DNA of 64,000 nucleotides from Liopterus haemorrhoidalis (Eukaryota > Arthropoda > Insecta > Coleoptera > Dytiscidae), in NCBI GenBank assembly GCA_963971575.1, contig OZ020617.1, positions 17,259,403 through 17,323,402 on the forward strand, written 5' to 3'. Shown here one piece after another: positions 1 to 11,322 of this stretch. The translations under genes and the position numbers were made by a program. The notes under the pieces are model-generated. The model saw only the letters and a list, made by a program, of their open reading frames with translations, did no database searches and was not told the origin of the DNA. The number at the start of each line of letters is the position of its first letter. Within the stretch, counting starts at the first letter, position 1.

Positions 1-430
1 ATTACCTTAGTGTGGAACTTGCTCGACATCTCAGACTTCTTTCTCTAGACCTAACTTCATCCAATTCAAATTGAATTCACTCTTCGCCCATTATTAAAAA
101 CTAGACAAATAATGAGTATTATTAGGAATTATTTATTCACTAACTTTTTAAGATGAGAAAACGATTCATTTTCACTCAGTGTATTACCTTTATAATGTTA
201 AAACTAAAAATGATTTGAGACGTTAAATTTAAAATATTTTTATTAAAATAAAATTTCCATTAGTTATATAATATAAAAATACGCACACGAAAAAAAACGG
301 ACACGGATTAATACGCACACAGAAAAAAGCGCACACGGAAAAATACACACGGAAAAAAGTTACACTATATCTCAAATCAATTTGAAATACATCGTGAGAA
401 ACTATTACACAGTAAAATTTAATTGTTTGT
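1..430. other. AT-rich DNA with a degenerate short tandem repeat
   Basis: No gene is visible. Around 284-360 a loose tandem array of a motif close to ACGCACACGGAAAAA is repeated about five times with drift. The rest is unstructured AT-rich sequence. Confidence 0.5.
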
Positions 431-720
431 CCGCTTTTATATACGCGTTCACTTTTGTAAAGTCAAACCATATCTGGTTATTTTAGTTACTTTTATAGTG
501 TAGTACTGACTTTTAAATGTAAATTTGTAATTTCAAAATATTCCTTATGCTGTAAAACCTACTTCAGATTTGTTGGTTATGATCATTATAACTATGATAT
601 CATTTATCTTTATGACATATGTCAAATGGGATGACATTTTAAGTGAAATTTTTTACCCTGTTTTAATACCAACATGACATACAATGTCAAAGGTGCAAAC
701 TATTGATTGTATTATCTGTC
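431..720 (+). repeat. Degenerate copy of MITE family A
   Basis: The stretch matches, with many differences, the complete element at 27532-27833: the same order of GTTCACTTTTGTAA, a GGTTATTTTxGTTACTTTTATxGTGT block, CTGTAAAACC, ATGACATATxTCAAATGG and CCAACATGACATAC. The TIRs are eroded. A short block at 961-1025 (TTTACACCACAACAGTCACC) matches the separate repeat at 29.2-29.8 kb. Confidence 0.65.
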
Positions 721-1341
721 TCATTTTGTAATACGAAAGTAAGAGCGTATATTTAAAATATCGTCTTAGGGTGGTAATTCTGAAGTGGCACCTTTCAAAA
801 TATTTGACATGTCCATCACAATTTTGGCATGTCAATCGCAATTTTGTCATGCCAGTTTGTTATCTGACATACATAGTTTTTGAGTGAATATAACTTGGAT
901 ATAATAAAACTTAACCAAATATTTAAAAGCCAGATGTACAAGTTCACATGTTTCCATTTAAGTCTATTTACACCACAACAGTCACCAAAGTAACCATATC
1001 TAGTTTCGTATTACAAAATGAGACAAAATGAGAGATTATATCAATTTGTAATTTTTGCCAATATATTTTAAATTTTGTTTTGTTTGGTTTTTAAGTTACC
1101 TGTACGAAATTTGGCCAATTTGACCAATTTGATATTCTCTGCGTAGTAACACTAGAGCCAAATACACTATTAATGTTTCGCGCGGTCTGCGATGCTTTAG
1201 TTCCACGTAAAAACCCATCCTTCATAATAGTGCGAATTTCCGATCGTTCCATTTTCAACAAAATTAATTTTAAAAAAAGTTTTTGATATTTTTTAGTGCA
1301 TAATGATTTCTTTAAACAGGCGAGATGTGTAACTTTCCAAC

Positions 1342-1363
1342 AAAAAAAAAAAAAAAAAAAAAA
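1342..1363 (+). repeat. Poly-A run of 22
   Basis: An uninterrupted run of 22 A. It could be the tail of an old retroposed sequence or simple slippage. No element with target-site duplications is recognisable around it. Confidence 0.7.
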
Positions 1364-1479
1364 CAGAACGGTAAAATATTAAGCCAATGTCAAGTAATAA
1401 GCTGTTCAAGTTGACAATATTATTAACTACAAATTTCATCCTTGACGACCTGATATATAACATCCTTCAACCAATCTGC

Positions 1480-1950
1480 TACCCTTTTCACACTAGATCT
1501 TTAAGATCGGATGTTTAAGTGAATGGATCTTTAACCGCTAATGTGAAACCGTACGGCCTCGTCTAAACACGACCGATGTTTAAGACAGAGATCTGCGTCT
1601 TAAACTTCGCCCGCATTGCCAACTTAATTCCCATTATAAAAAAATACTCCTTGAATTTGTGCTTCTCTTCTTTTATCTATGTTCAGCTGTTATCATTTTA
1701 TATATCGAGGTTATGAGAAGATTATTTGCGTTATTATTTAAATAAATATAAAAAATAAACTTCTCCTAACCTCGATATACAAAATAATGACAGAATAAAT
1801 TCAAACGATATGAAATTATGTTGGCAATACATACTAGCTTTACATGGAGATTTCTTCTTCAAATTAAACATCAAGTGTGAAAGCAAACCGATATTAAACA
1901 TCGATGAAGTTTAAGTTCAATCGTCTTAAAGATCTAGTGTGAAAAGGGTA
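1480..1950. mobile_element. Non-autonomous DNA transposon with about 27-bp TIRs
   Basis: The ends are inverted copies beginning TACCCTTTTCACACTAGATC, continuing for about 27 bases with one difference. TGC lies directly outside both ends and could be a 3-bp target duplication. An internal inverted repeat (about 1690-1730 against 1755-1800, core TATCGAGGTTA) could fold. There is no coding capacity. The superfamily is not clear from ends or TSD. Confidence 0.75.
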
Positions 1951-3574
1951 TGCGTTAATGATTCAACTATTAATATTTTTAAAAACAATGAAAATATTTT
2001 ATTAAGTTATTAATAAATATTAAACAGAATCAGGCACATTTTTCTTATAACTGAATGTGAGAATCCTTAATTGAAATAAATTACAGTCTTACAAAACGAT
2101 AGTATAGCGTTGACTGACTGAACGAAATGAATTGAAACTAGCTAGGTATTGCAGCGGAAGGTTGTTCTTTTAGATTCTATTATTAGGTGACAATCTGTGG
2201 CGGCATTCACTGCACTAATTAATCTTCTTCTTCTTTGGGCACTGTCTGTCGAGTTGACTTTTGGCCCCACTCACATAAATCCTCCATCTTGATCAGTTCA
2301 TTGTCAGATCTTTCCATATGTCCTGTATACTAATACTTGTTAGATCTTCGGTAAGCTGACCTTTACTAAGTGATCACTACTCGTAAATTTTAAAAGAAAT
2401 GCAAAATATATTCGCGAACCATTTTTAATTGTTGAAAATCACTGTCCGAAATTTTTAGTAATATCTGAATATGTTCAGAAAACATAGTCATTGCTTTTTT
2501 TTAGGTCTTACCAGTCACATTAAGTAATAAAAGTCTAATATAATGGTGCCATCTATTGGTATAATAAGTTCTCTCTAAGTTTAATAAAAATTAAATTAAT
2601 ATTTGAGATGAACTCATCCAAGATTTTGTAATATGAAAAAAATTAGATATAGATATTGTTTTTAGGTTAACAAATTAACAAGATAATATTTCTTATAAGG
2701 TCGATTTTTGTCCATCTTTACAGTAATGTTTTTATAATCAAATGTATATTTTAATTTCTTTTCATTATGAATGTTCACGAGAATCCTAGTGAAGGGGAAT
2801 TAAAATACAGAAGGTAATTTGGTTTTGGAGGATTAGAAAATAGACAAAATGTATATAATCATGTATTTAGTACTTTAATGTTAAATGTAGGATCAAACAC
2901 TAAAATTTTATACGTAATTTGTCGAAAATATTTTTATTGTCAGCAACTTTTCATGTTAATCAAAAATTAATTATCCTGAATTAACAAAACAATGTAATTT
3001 AAAGTTAATGCTGCAAATATAATGAGTAAAATTGTATAATGTGTATAAGAAATTAACTGGTGCTATATGTAGATGTAAGTCTTCGACATAATGTTAAATA
3101 TAAAATCCAATGAAATGTTTAGTTCAGATCTAGGGGTATATTTACCCTAAAAAAACAAGTGTGGCTACTAGGGTAATCAGTACATATAACCAGTATGGTA
3201 CACGACCGCCTTGTTCATTAAGCTGCGTTAATAGCTCTAAAATTAGTTAGACTATACACTGTGCGTTGTGGATAAATTTAATAGACAATTTTAATGTTTA
3301 AGGACAGCGTGCACAGCTAAGAATGTTGTGACATCTATGTTTCTTCAAACCAACTACGAAAGAAATAAATGCATTTATGTGACTTTTCACGAACCCCTCA
3401 TCAGCAAGATGGTTATTTCTTACTATATTTTAATAACAAAATTATAACCGCAACTACGGCAACTCTTTCGTTTCATAGTTTTCGAAATTTGTGCGACAGT
3501 ATTTTTTAGGTTATGTAAAGCGAGATAGCTAATGTGTGTGTATACAGGATCAATTATTTAACGAGCAACATACC
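1951..3574. other. Long AT-rich stretch, no gene seen
   Basis: Apart from the LINE 3' fragment near 2.2-2.36 kb, nothing coding or structured is convincing here. No reading frame in either strand shows a recognisable domain. Confidence 0.5.
2222..2362 (-). pseudogene. LINE 3'-end fragment
   Basis: On the minus strand the text resembles the copy at 12519-12703, whose conceptual translation has the GRPxxRWxDQ...WR..V.EAK pattern typical of the C-terminus of RTE/R1-like LINE polyproteins. The fragment ends in GAAGAAGAAG, the likely LINE tail. It is a heavily truncated 3' piece. A third copy lies at 59328-59400. Confidence 0.6.
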
Positions 3575-4149
3575 TACAGTACCTAGACAAAATATTATAA
3601 TCACTTATGATGTTTTAAAAAATCATTGTTTTACATAAAATCAACAAAATAGTAATACACCAATTTTATTTTTATTTTGTATTTTATTATTTCAAATTAT
3701 TTTAGTACATTTATAAAATGTTTTTTAATATTTTGTGTTGCCCCCCTTTGCTTTTATTATTGCCGCAATTCTTGGAGGCATAATCTCAATACATGCCCTA
3801 ATACAATTTTCAATTTCTGGAGAGCCATGCCATACTTTTTTAATATTATCTATTCACTTGTTTATTAGTATTATTTAAATCGTAAACAAGTCTTTTCAGG
3901 AGGTTCCAAACATTTTCGATAGGATTGACATCCGGCGAGTTACCTGTCCAGGACAAAATCGGTACTTTTTGTTCTTGCAAATCAGTCTCAGAATAAAAAT
4001 ACAGAGTTCTAGTTGTTTAAAATAGCTTATCTTTTAATAAATACACGATATGTTAAAGAAATAAATAAAGTAGCATATGATTATATGTCGGCATTTTTAA
4101 TAAACAGTTGTTTTTGTAAGTGGTTATAATATTTTGTCTAGGTACTGTA
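3575..4149 (-). mobile_element. Tc1-like deletion derivative
   Basis: Both ends carry inverted copies of TACAGTACCTAGACAAAATA, extending to about 30 bases, and the outermost TA fits the TA target of Tc1/mariner elements. At 575 bp the element is far shorter than an autonomous Tc1 (about 1.6 kb) and keeps only the 3' end of a transposase on the minus strand. Confidence 0.85.
3725..3985 (-). pseudogene. Tc1-like transposase C-terminal fragment
   Basis: The minus strand encodes the last part of a Tc1-family DDE transposase. The SPDVNPIENVW segment holds the second catalytic aspartate and the third catalytic position (E) seen in Tc1-like enzymes. It is followed by a C-terminal tail with IKKVWHGSPEIENC and MPPRIAAIIKAKGG before a stop. 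One frameshift lies near 3848. The N-terminal DNA-binding domain and first catalytic aspartate are missing, so this is a dead remnant inside the element defined by the TACAGTACC ends. Confidence 0.8.
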
Positions 4150-4675
4150 CATGTTTCACATATAATGTTAATGAAGTGAGTTATTTCATTTGCAACATAG
4201 CAAATTATGAAATTATGAACTCATATCCATGGCAACAGATATGCAGTACTGTTTAGATAATAATTATTTGACATTTGACAAGTTCCTAGACGGCTAAAAA
4301 ATAGTAGTAGTAAATTAGAAACAATAAATTAATTTTTATTAGTTTGGTTATATTAACATACAAAAAAAAATTATCACAACAATTTTTTTTATTGGTGCTT
4401 TATACGCTTAATAATTTATTACAATAATTTTTCAAAAATTTCACCGTTCCTAGCAAGACAATATCCTAACCTAATTTTCTCTAAAACTAAATCCCCCAAT
4501 ATATCAGTTATAAAACAGAAGTTTTTCTTCCGTAGTGTACATTATAAATTTAATTAATTTGACAGCTAGTATAATAATATTTTGTCTTTTCTATGAATAC
4601 GATAAGCATTTGTTTTATGGCTATGTTGCTTTTGAAATAACTCACTTATTTTACATTGAATGTGAAATCTGCATG
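4150..4675. mobile_element. Inverted-repeat element abutting the Tc1 derivative
   Basis: Imperfect inverted repeats of about 50 bases bound the segment. The left begins CATGTTTCACATATAATG and the right is its diverged inverse ending in TGTGAAATCTGCATG; both contain GAAATAACTCACTT in one orientation or the other. It begins one base after the Tc1-like element ends. No coding sequence is seen. Confidence 0.6.
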
Positions 4676-4749
4676 TTGCACAGTAAATAATTCACACTGT
4701 ATGTCTCATTAAAACAACGCATTAACTACAAAGTTTGGAAAACTATCTA

Positions 4750-5015
4750 CAATCGACAAAGCATAGTGCATTAAATTTAGATCTGTGAGCTCTCGCTTAC
4801 ATTACCATATGACTAACTTGTATAGTCTATTAATTGTAGAGCTCTGAACGCAGTTTTAGTTTGTAAAACTAATAGACAACGCATAGTCTATTAAATTTGA
4901 AGCTCTGAACGGTCGCTTGCATTACCATATGAGAAACTTGTTAGTAACAGTCAACAGTGCACAAGTCATAGCGTATATTATATTAATTCTAGAACTGTAA
5001 ACGCAGCTTAAGACA
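4750..5015 (+). repeat. Two-copy tandem repeat, period about 120 bp
   Basis: Two diverged units each contain GACAAxGCATAGTxxATTAAATTT, a CTCTGxxxG motif, CATTACCATATGA and AAACTTG, then a TATTAATT..TAGA segment. No function is suggested. Confidence 0.6.
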
Positions 5016-5225
5016 CTTTAGGCACAGGGCCTACAATAACAGGATTAACAAAAGTACAATTGGGAAAAAACCAAATTACATTTACACAAGTATAAATAGA
5101 AATTATTAAAAATATAAATGGATTTTTCGCCATATGACATTAAAAGCTGGATTTAACGAACATTTTACAGTCAGTAAAGTGTTACTTCTTGAGCATTGGA
5201 AATTTCTATAGAAATAACAAATTGG

Positions 5226-5958
5226 CAGTGATGGGCGCGTAAGTTAAATGATGTAAGTTACCATATTGTTGACGTGTAAACAATTGATGTAAATTAAACA
5301 CAAAAAGTCTTGTAAACAACGTAAGCAATGTAAACAATGATTGAGACATGCGCACTTATTTTGAATTATAGAACCCCATTATCAATACATTTTTATAAAT
5401 AATAAAATTTTAATGAAACAATTTTAAAAGAAAAATTAAGTATATAAAATTAGAACAAGCCAATATACATATTAATAAAAATTGAATATGCATAATTATA
5501 TAGGTGTTACAAGTTAGTAAATATGAATATGAAAAACAAAAAACTTTTTTCTTTAAAAAAATCAGTCTAAATTTTTTAGTAACAAAAAGATTCATTGAAA
5601 ATTTGGCATAATGTCCTATATTTTCTTTAATTAAAACAAAACTTAGTTTTTCTTAGCTATTTCTTCGGTTTCTTCCCACCATTTTTTTAATAAATTTATT
5701 GTTTGATCAATCCCGTTCAAGCATGGAAATTTTCTCAAATAAAATTTGTCCTGGCTAATTGCCACAGCAGCAAAGGCTATTAAATTAAAAAAAATCTACT
5801 TGTTCATTAACTCTTTATTATTGGTATTAAATAACTAAAACTAACCTCATTATTTGGCTGTTTACATAGTTTACATTGTTGACAAGTTTACCAATTATTT
5901 ACATAAATTTACACGTAAACGTAAGCAATTAGAGTTTACGTGTAAACGCCCATCACTG
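5226..5958 (-). mobile_element. hAT-like element with perfect TSD
   Basis: The ends are CAGTGATGGGCG and CGCCCATCACTG, a perfect 12-bp TIR starting CA as in hAT elements. The 8-bp target duplication CAAATTGG is perfect on both sides (5218-5225 and 5959-5966). Subterminal sequence holds repeated GTAAAC/GTTTAC motifs, possible transposase-binding sites. At 733 bp it cannot encode a full transposase. Confidence 0.9.
5643..5785 (-). pseudogene. Possible transposase tail, unidentified
   Basis: A 47-codon open segment on the minus strand ends at a stop and reads as ordinary protein (FAAVAISQDKFYLRKFPCL and KKWWEETEEIAKKN). It lies inside the hAT-like element, so it could be the C-terminal tail of that element's lost transposase or a second ORF. 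I do not recognise the family. There is no start codon in this fragment. Confidence 0.35.
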
Positions 5959-6036
5959 CAAATTGGAAAAATACAAATGACATTTATTAGATAAATAGGG
6001 TTTCAATTTTTAAATTATCAAATCTAACATCTAAAA

Positions 6037-6237
6037 CAGAGCCGGACAAAGGTATTTCACGCCCGAGGCAAAGTATCAGTCTTGTGCCCCCATCCTTAAA
6101 CTAAATAAAAAAGGAAGACGGATCGCAGTGATGACAAAAAAAAATGGATGCGTGATTTTTGTGCCTTAACTCTTTCTTGCGGCCTTACCAACTCTGTGCC
6201 CGAGTGCCTCGCTCGCCATACCCTAGATCCGACCCTG
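6037..6237. mobile_element. Short hAT-type MITE
   Basis: The ends CAGAGCCGGAC and ATCCGACCCTG are imperfect inverses. Flanking octamers ATCTAAAA and CTCTAAAA differ at one position, as expected for an old hAT target duplication. The interior contains gene-like text (GAGGCAAAG, TGCCTCGCTCGCC) shared with the element at 10401-10849. Confidence 0.7.
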
Positions 6238-6842
6238 CTCTAAAATCCCACTCACAGGTTCACATTGAGCGAGTGGAAAAATGTCAAACTATCAGAAGGC
6301 GATTTTTCTAAACATGGAGGGTTCAAAAGCCGAATAGTGTAAGTAAAATTTTCCCTGAAAATGACTTATGTAATTCAAGAACCTTTTTCTTGTTAAAACT
6401 TTCAGTTGACAAAGCAATCTTGTACTTAAGTTTATTTGTATGTTATCTATCAATAAAAATATTCTTCTGTATCTTTACAAACATTGGTATTTTTTTACTT
6501 TAAGACTTAATTATCTCATTTTCAATGTTTATTGACTTACACTAATTGGCTTCTAAACCCTCCATATATCAAGTCCGCTGTATCTTGAGCATAATGTACC
6601 TTAAGCTGTTTTAAAACAGCTTTTATGTTTCTGACCTTCTCTGCCATCTAGCGGCCTCTATGTCATATATCGACGACGCGCGTGCAATACCTCCTATCTA
6701 ACATTTTTTGATAAATCTGAATAAATAACATAAAAATCTATCTAGTGGCAAGATATCTTAAGCCAAAAAATATTTTAAATGCTTTATATTTAATACTTTC
6801 ATAGTTCCCATAAAATGGGGCTAGTTTCTGTTTTGTGTATGG

Positions 6843-6960
6843 TAGGGTGAACATTCGTCCCGCATTTTGCGGGACAGTCCTTCAGGAATTTTGATTCAAT
6901 GTCCCGCCGCATTACATGTCCCGCAAAATGTCCTGCATTTTTAATTCTTAACTTACCTTA
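6843..6960 (+). repeat. Probable hAT terminal fragment with hairpin
   Basis: The block begins TAGGGTGAACATTCGTCCCG and includes a perfect stem GTCCCGCA/TGCGGGAC around a short loop. A related reversed end (GGACTGTCC...TTAGCAACCCTA) lies at 63774-63822. I see no matching second end nearby. Confidence 0.4.
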
Positions 6961-7702
6961 CATCTATTTAGCTGTCAGTGCTCTACTTTTTCTATATTTA
7001 AATTTTTTTCCATAGTTTAATATTGTTCTAATTTTTGAATTTGATATTAAAATGTTTATATTTACTTTAAATATGAGGTGCCCCCCCGCCTAGAAGGAAT
7101 AAAATAAAAATAAAAACAAACAAAACACACTAGAAAATTTTATAATAGAGTTGAGGACTTTTTTTTAGGTCGTCACTTGTATTTTAGAATAACTTGATCA
7201 TAACTTGAAATTTAGTGTGAACCTTATTCATAATTTAAATAACTTTGTCTTCCTCCCACCCCAATAAAAATTCCTGGGTGCGCCACTGGTATCTATATTG
7301 TTAAACAGTAGTATGTTCTTTTTTTTTCGCTTGCAATTAAGTTACCTGATGTAATAAATGGTATTTTAGTGTTAAAAGTAAGTATTTTTATATTTTAACA
7401 TATTCTTTTATCGTGTTTTCTATGTAGATATTGTTTATCATCTGCAATAACCATCACATGACTGAAGAATATTTCTACATTATTTTCTACTCCAGATATA
7501 ACCTGTTCAGTTTTTCACCATTCTAACGATTTTACGCACCCTGTTGTTCTCGGAACAACACGTACCTGGAATTCAGTTCCTACAATCTAAAATCTGTGAT
7601 GGGATTCAGTTTGCTCAACAACCGGTTGATAGGGGTATTTGATTAAAAACACAACATTTTCACAAAATTCAAAATAGTATAATTATTTAAATTAAACATT
7701 AA

Positions 7703-7961
7703 GGCCCGGTTTTTCCACCTTCAGATAAAGTTCCAGGTAACTATCTGACAGATAAGGTTATTTGTAACTTCATCTGCTGAGTAAATGGCATCCCTTCTTT
7801 CTATACAAATGTATCTATCGGATAGTTATCTAACGTATAATGAGACTGACGTATTGGATTCACTGACTGGTATTGACATTTATTCAGCATATGAAGTTAC
7901 AAATAACCTTATCTGTCAGATAGTTACCTGGAACTTTATCTGAAGGTGGAAAGACCGGGCC
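7703..7961. mobile_element. Harbinger-like MITE with 72-bp TIRs
   Basis: Nearly perfect inverted repeats of about 72 bp begin GGCCCGGTTTTTCCACCTTC and end CCGGGCC. The trinucleotide TAA is duplicated directly outside, matching the TWA preference of PIF/Harbinger elements. The 259-bp element has only about 115 bp between its arms and no coding capacity, and as RNA or single-stranded DNA would fold into a long hairpin. Confidence 0.85.
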
Positions 7962-7973
7962 TAAGATATGTAA

Positions 7974-8530
7974 TTATTTTAAATATTGCCAAATAACCAT
8001 CTGGTTTTCAGTCACTTCTACTTCCGTTTTTGTTTTTACACGAGGATCATCCGAACTGTGGTTGCTTCTTAACCAATTTAGCATTATCGGTACTGGATCC
8101 CAATCTATTAAAGGCAAACCATTCAAATTAATAACCATTATATTACTTATATTTGAAACGCTCAGTCTGTTTCGTTTTTTTGTGCATAAATTATTCATAA
8201 GACTAAAGCCTCTTTCAGCTTCTGCTGAACTGACGGTTATGGTGTTCAAAATATTTTTTGCGTTCTGAATACTTTTGGGAATATCACATTTATCTGTATT
8301 TCTTAAGAAATTTTCAAGAAATTCTCTGTAGTCATTGATGTTTATTTCATAATTAAAAATTTCAGAAAATTGTAAAAGTTGATCTTCTGCTTCTTTCCAC
8401 GGAACTATAATATTTTCGATGTTGCAATAATTAGGCTCCAGATATTTGATAAAAAATAGACGATTTCAGTTTCGAATTTTGTCACTGCCTGTTGCTAAGG
8501 AAGTTCTCGAATTCATTAATCTCAAATTTA
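7974..8530 (-). pseudogene. hAT transposase C-terminal remnant (KIAA1586-like)
   Basis: The reading frame on the minus strand carries the hAT dimerisation signature SSAEAERGFSLMNNLCTKKR followed by NRLSVSNISNIMVI, resembling the hAT transposases related to vertebrate KIAA1586. It is open upstream of the TTG-initiated segment: FFIKYLEPNYCN and KEAEDQLLQFSEIFNYEI continue in frame, then a stop interrupts at about 8457, beyond which SRTSLATGSDKIRN is still recognisable. The zinc finger and the first part of the catalytic fold are missing. It belongs to the element with TCTAAAAT duplications. Confidence 0.8.
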
Positions 8531-8745
8531 GATTTTCGATTATGATTACGCGCATAATCTATTTATAGATGTAGAACCAGTCTTGCCGGACATTATCAGT
8601 ATTGTTCTTTCAGTATCGGCGAGATATACTTTTGTCAAAACGTCATTCCCTGTATCTAAAGTATTTTAACAAGCGGTTCGCCGAACTAAAAATTCCTTAA
8701 CAAACGGTTCGAGCGAACCGGGTGAATCCCATCACTGTCTAAAAT

Positions 8746-9400
8746 GGTTGTATATGTAAACTACTCTAAAACTTCTGTTTTCGACCTTGGTTTCTTAGAA
8801 ATTATTTAATAAAAATTAGTTCGTTATTTCATAAAAATATTACTTTTATGTAAAACAATTACACATAATTTATTATAAGTTGTTTGACCTTTCTTCTCTG
8901 TTATAAATAATAGGAGTATATTCTTATTATTTAAACTAATTAAAATTAATGAATATTTCAAGGTACAAGAGGGTATGTTCCAAGATTCACGACCATTTGT
9001 ACCATGGACCACTTTTCAAGGGTTTAGAAAATAATTTTAAAAAGTAATAAAATAAAAAGCACAGGTTGATGGTAGAGAAAACAAAGTTTATTTTATAACA
9101 CTATTACATTTTAAATATAAATATCTACAATATGATGATTTAGACAATGTAAAAAGCATTCCAACATAAAACAGTCTCCCTACATATATTCAGTTTTACT
9201 AAACATTCGGTGTTAGGCGTATAGTCCCTTCGTAAAATACTCAGCGCCCCTTGGAAATCTACATTCTTCAAACGAACAAACAGAAAGATATATGTATCTA
9301 TATTTCTACCTACGTTCTAAAATATAGTAAAGAAAGATGTTGTAAATAAGACACCTTGAATGTTGAAATTAAAAATTATTTATTAAAATCATATTCTCAT
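8746..9400. other. AT-rich, no gene recognised
   Basis: No domain or terminal repeat is recognisable between the two hAT elements. The predicted short frames are unremarkable. Confidence 0.45.
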
Positions 9401-9953
9401 CTAATGAGAAGGATGAACCTGGTGCGCTGCTATCAATGTATCAATCCTCGGCTCTATTTTTGTCAGCAGTATTCTTAAATCACCGCGATTAGCTATTTGC
9501 AGTCGGTTTCTTTTTTTTTTTTTTGTTAATAAATTTGTGACCGCACTGAACCCACGTTCCACTAAATATGACGAAGAAAATGCAATTAACAACTTTTGTA
9601 TTATAGCCCATAACCCAGGATAAGCTGTGGAAATATTTTGCAGCCAGAACTGTTGGTAGCCGTTTTTGAATTTAAATTTCAATTCGTAATTTGTTGTTAC
9701 TTCCATCAGTTCTTCTTGTAATTTTAGAGTGTTTGCCCTTGAAAAAGGATCCAAAACCCAATCGGGTATGTTCATTTTAAAAATATCTTCAAATCGTTGG
9801 TTGAAGTCGGAATGGAGAGCATCCAAATGATGACAATAGGTAAGCAAGTCTTCATAATTTTCAATGCCTCCCAAATGCACCCGAGGCTACTATCGCCCCC
9901 TGGATCGTTCAGCGCCCCACATGGAGCGGTATCGCCCACTTTGAGAATCACTA
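9401..9953 (-). pseudogene. hAT transposase C-terminal half fused to element 5' end
   Basis: The minus strand encodes about 155 residues of a hAT transposase of the SCAND3/ZBED/FAM200-like group, including the dimerisation region SSSYLVERGFSAVTNLLTKK, NRLQIANRGDLRILL, and the terminal HPSH also seen in the hAT at 32-33.9 kb. Immediately upstream (9881-9953) lies that family's typical end (TAGTGATTCTCAAAGTGGGC on the minus strand), so the 5' two thirds of the gene is deleted and the end is joined to the C-terminal coding part. No second TIR was found to the left, so the copy also appears truncated there. Confidence 0.8.
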
Positions 9954-10400
9954 ATCTGTGACCTGTATACTTCGGGTAGGCACTGGTATATTATTTACAC
10001 ATTCAGCACATTAATTAACCTGAATATAGGCCGATTGTGTAAGCCGGTACGCGCTAAAAATAAAGCAATTGTCACGTTGCCGCAATTTATCATAACTTCC
10101 TGAAGTAATATTGCCAATTTTGTATTACACGTAGAGTGGTTAACAAACGTTGAAAAAAAATATCTTTTTAAATGTTTTGCTATAAAATCTCTGAAGCAGT
10201 TGGAACAGATTTTTTCTAAATTCACACCTTCAGTACTGAAAAAAAAATCAGTCTTCGGTATTCAGTTGTCGTAAATTCCGTATTTTCTGTGTGTAGAGAG
10301 TACTGGATTTTTATTTATTTTATATTATTATTATAGCTTTTCATTGTTGGTAGTGTGCATATACACACCACAATATTGTAGTATTTGGATGTATTTTAAC
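9954..10400. other. AT-rich, no gene recognised
   Basis: A 76-codon minus-strand frame exists at 9995-10225 but has no recognisable family and ordinary AT-rich composition. I see no structural feature. Confidence 0.4.
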
Positions 10401-10849
10401 CAGGGCCGGCGCGAGGTTCGTTGGCACCCCTAGGCAAGATATAATTCATCTAAACATAATTCCATTTAGGTATAAGAAAAATATTAAAATAGAATTTTTA
10501 CATGCTACACATAAATACATAAAAGTTGTAATTCATGGCCTTCCAGCGCTCCCATCCTGTGGCGCTCCTAGGTGGTCGCCTAGACTCGCCTAATGGTAAA
10601 TCCGGCCCTGCTCTAGGCAGACCTATCGCTACGCTGTCCGAATCCGGATCGGTTTTTTTAATTTTGACGTTTCAAGAATTCAAGCTACATTGTTAATAAA
10701 AAGTCGTAAAAAAGAAACAAGTTATTAATTGTTGAAGTTTTTCCTTTATTTTTTTTCTTATTGATTATTATTTTTCATCAATTTGGTGCCCTTTTCCACT
10801 GATCACCTGAGGCAAGTGCTTCGCTCGCCTCACCCTTGATCCGACTCTT
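10401..10849. mobile_element. hAT-type non-autonomous element, possibly composite
   Basis: It begins CAGGGCCGGCGCG and ends GATCCGACTCTT, flanked by ATTTTAAC and ATTTCAAC (one mismatch), consistent with an old 8-bp hAT target. A second end-like motif, ATCCGGCCCTG, lies inside at about 10602-10612, so two related elements may be nested or recombined. Shared interior text (GAGGCAAGTGCTTCGCTCGCC) links it to the MITE at 6037-6237. Confidence 0.6.
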
Positions 10850-10960
10850 ATTTCAACATTCAATTTTTATGATAATGTTATAAAAAAAATGACAGGCAAA
10901 TAAAATTAAAATACAAATAATTATTTTGGCTATTTTATAATTATTATTTTTTCATATATA

Positions 10961-11322
10961 TACAGTGCGATCATAAATTCTTAACCGTTATGCAATACTT
11001 GACAGAAACATTTTGTTATAAAATGTATTTCCAAGGACATGCACACAGACGTAAATTCTATTTTTATTACGATTTGATTATTAAACGAACACTATTTTTC
11101 TCTATACGCCAATGAGTTGATAACAGATATTGTTAGTTAGCAGTATAAGTTAGCAACACATATTTTTGTTGTTCCTCGGGTAAGATCGGCCAAACGAAGT
11201 AATCTGATTGGTTCTTTGTTAAATTGGGATTTTCAGCTGTGAATTAGAATATAGCTTTAATATTTTTAAACTCATTGTTTACTGTTATGTAACGGTCAAG
11301 AAATTATGATCGCTCGGTATAT
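10961..11322 (+). mobile_element. MITE family C, Tc1/mariner-type ends
   Basis: Ends TACAGTGCGATCATAAATTC and its imperfect inverse (AAATTATGATCGCTCGGTATA) bound a 362-bp element with TA at the edges. The interior matches the inverted copy at 21004-21315: CAATACTTGACAGAAACATTT, TCCAAGGACATG and GAAGTAATCTGATTGGTTC are shared. No coding capacity. Confidence 0.8.

Larger units (their letters stand above)
7594..8737 (-). mobile_element. hAT element with 8-bp TSD and broken transposase
   Basis: Terminal repeats CTGTGATGGGATTCA and TGAATCCCATCACTG bound the element; the usual CAG start is mutated to CTG on the left. The octamer TCTAAAAT is duplicated exactly at 7586-7593 and 8738-8745. Inside are a Harbinger-like MITE near the left end and the C-terminal half of a hAT transposase on the minus strand. 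The 1.14 kb length shows large internal loss. Confidence 0.9.

Noticed and set aside
3677..3868. Plus-strand 63-codon frame
   Set aside because: It is the antisense shadow of the Tc1-like transposase on the minus strand.
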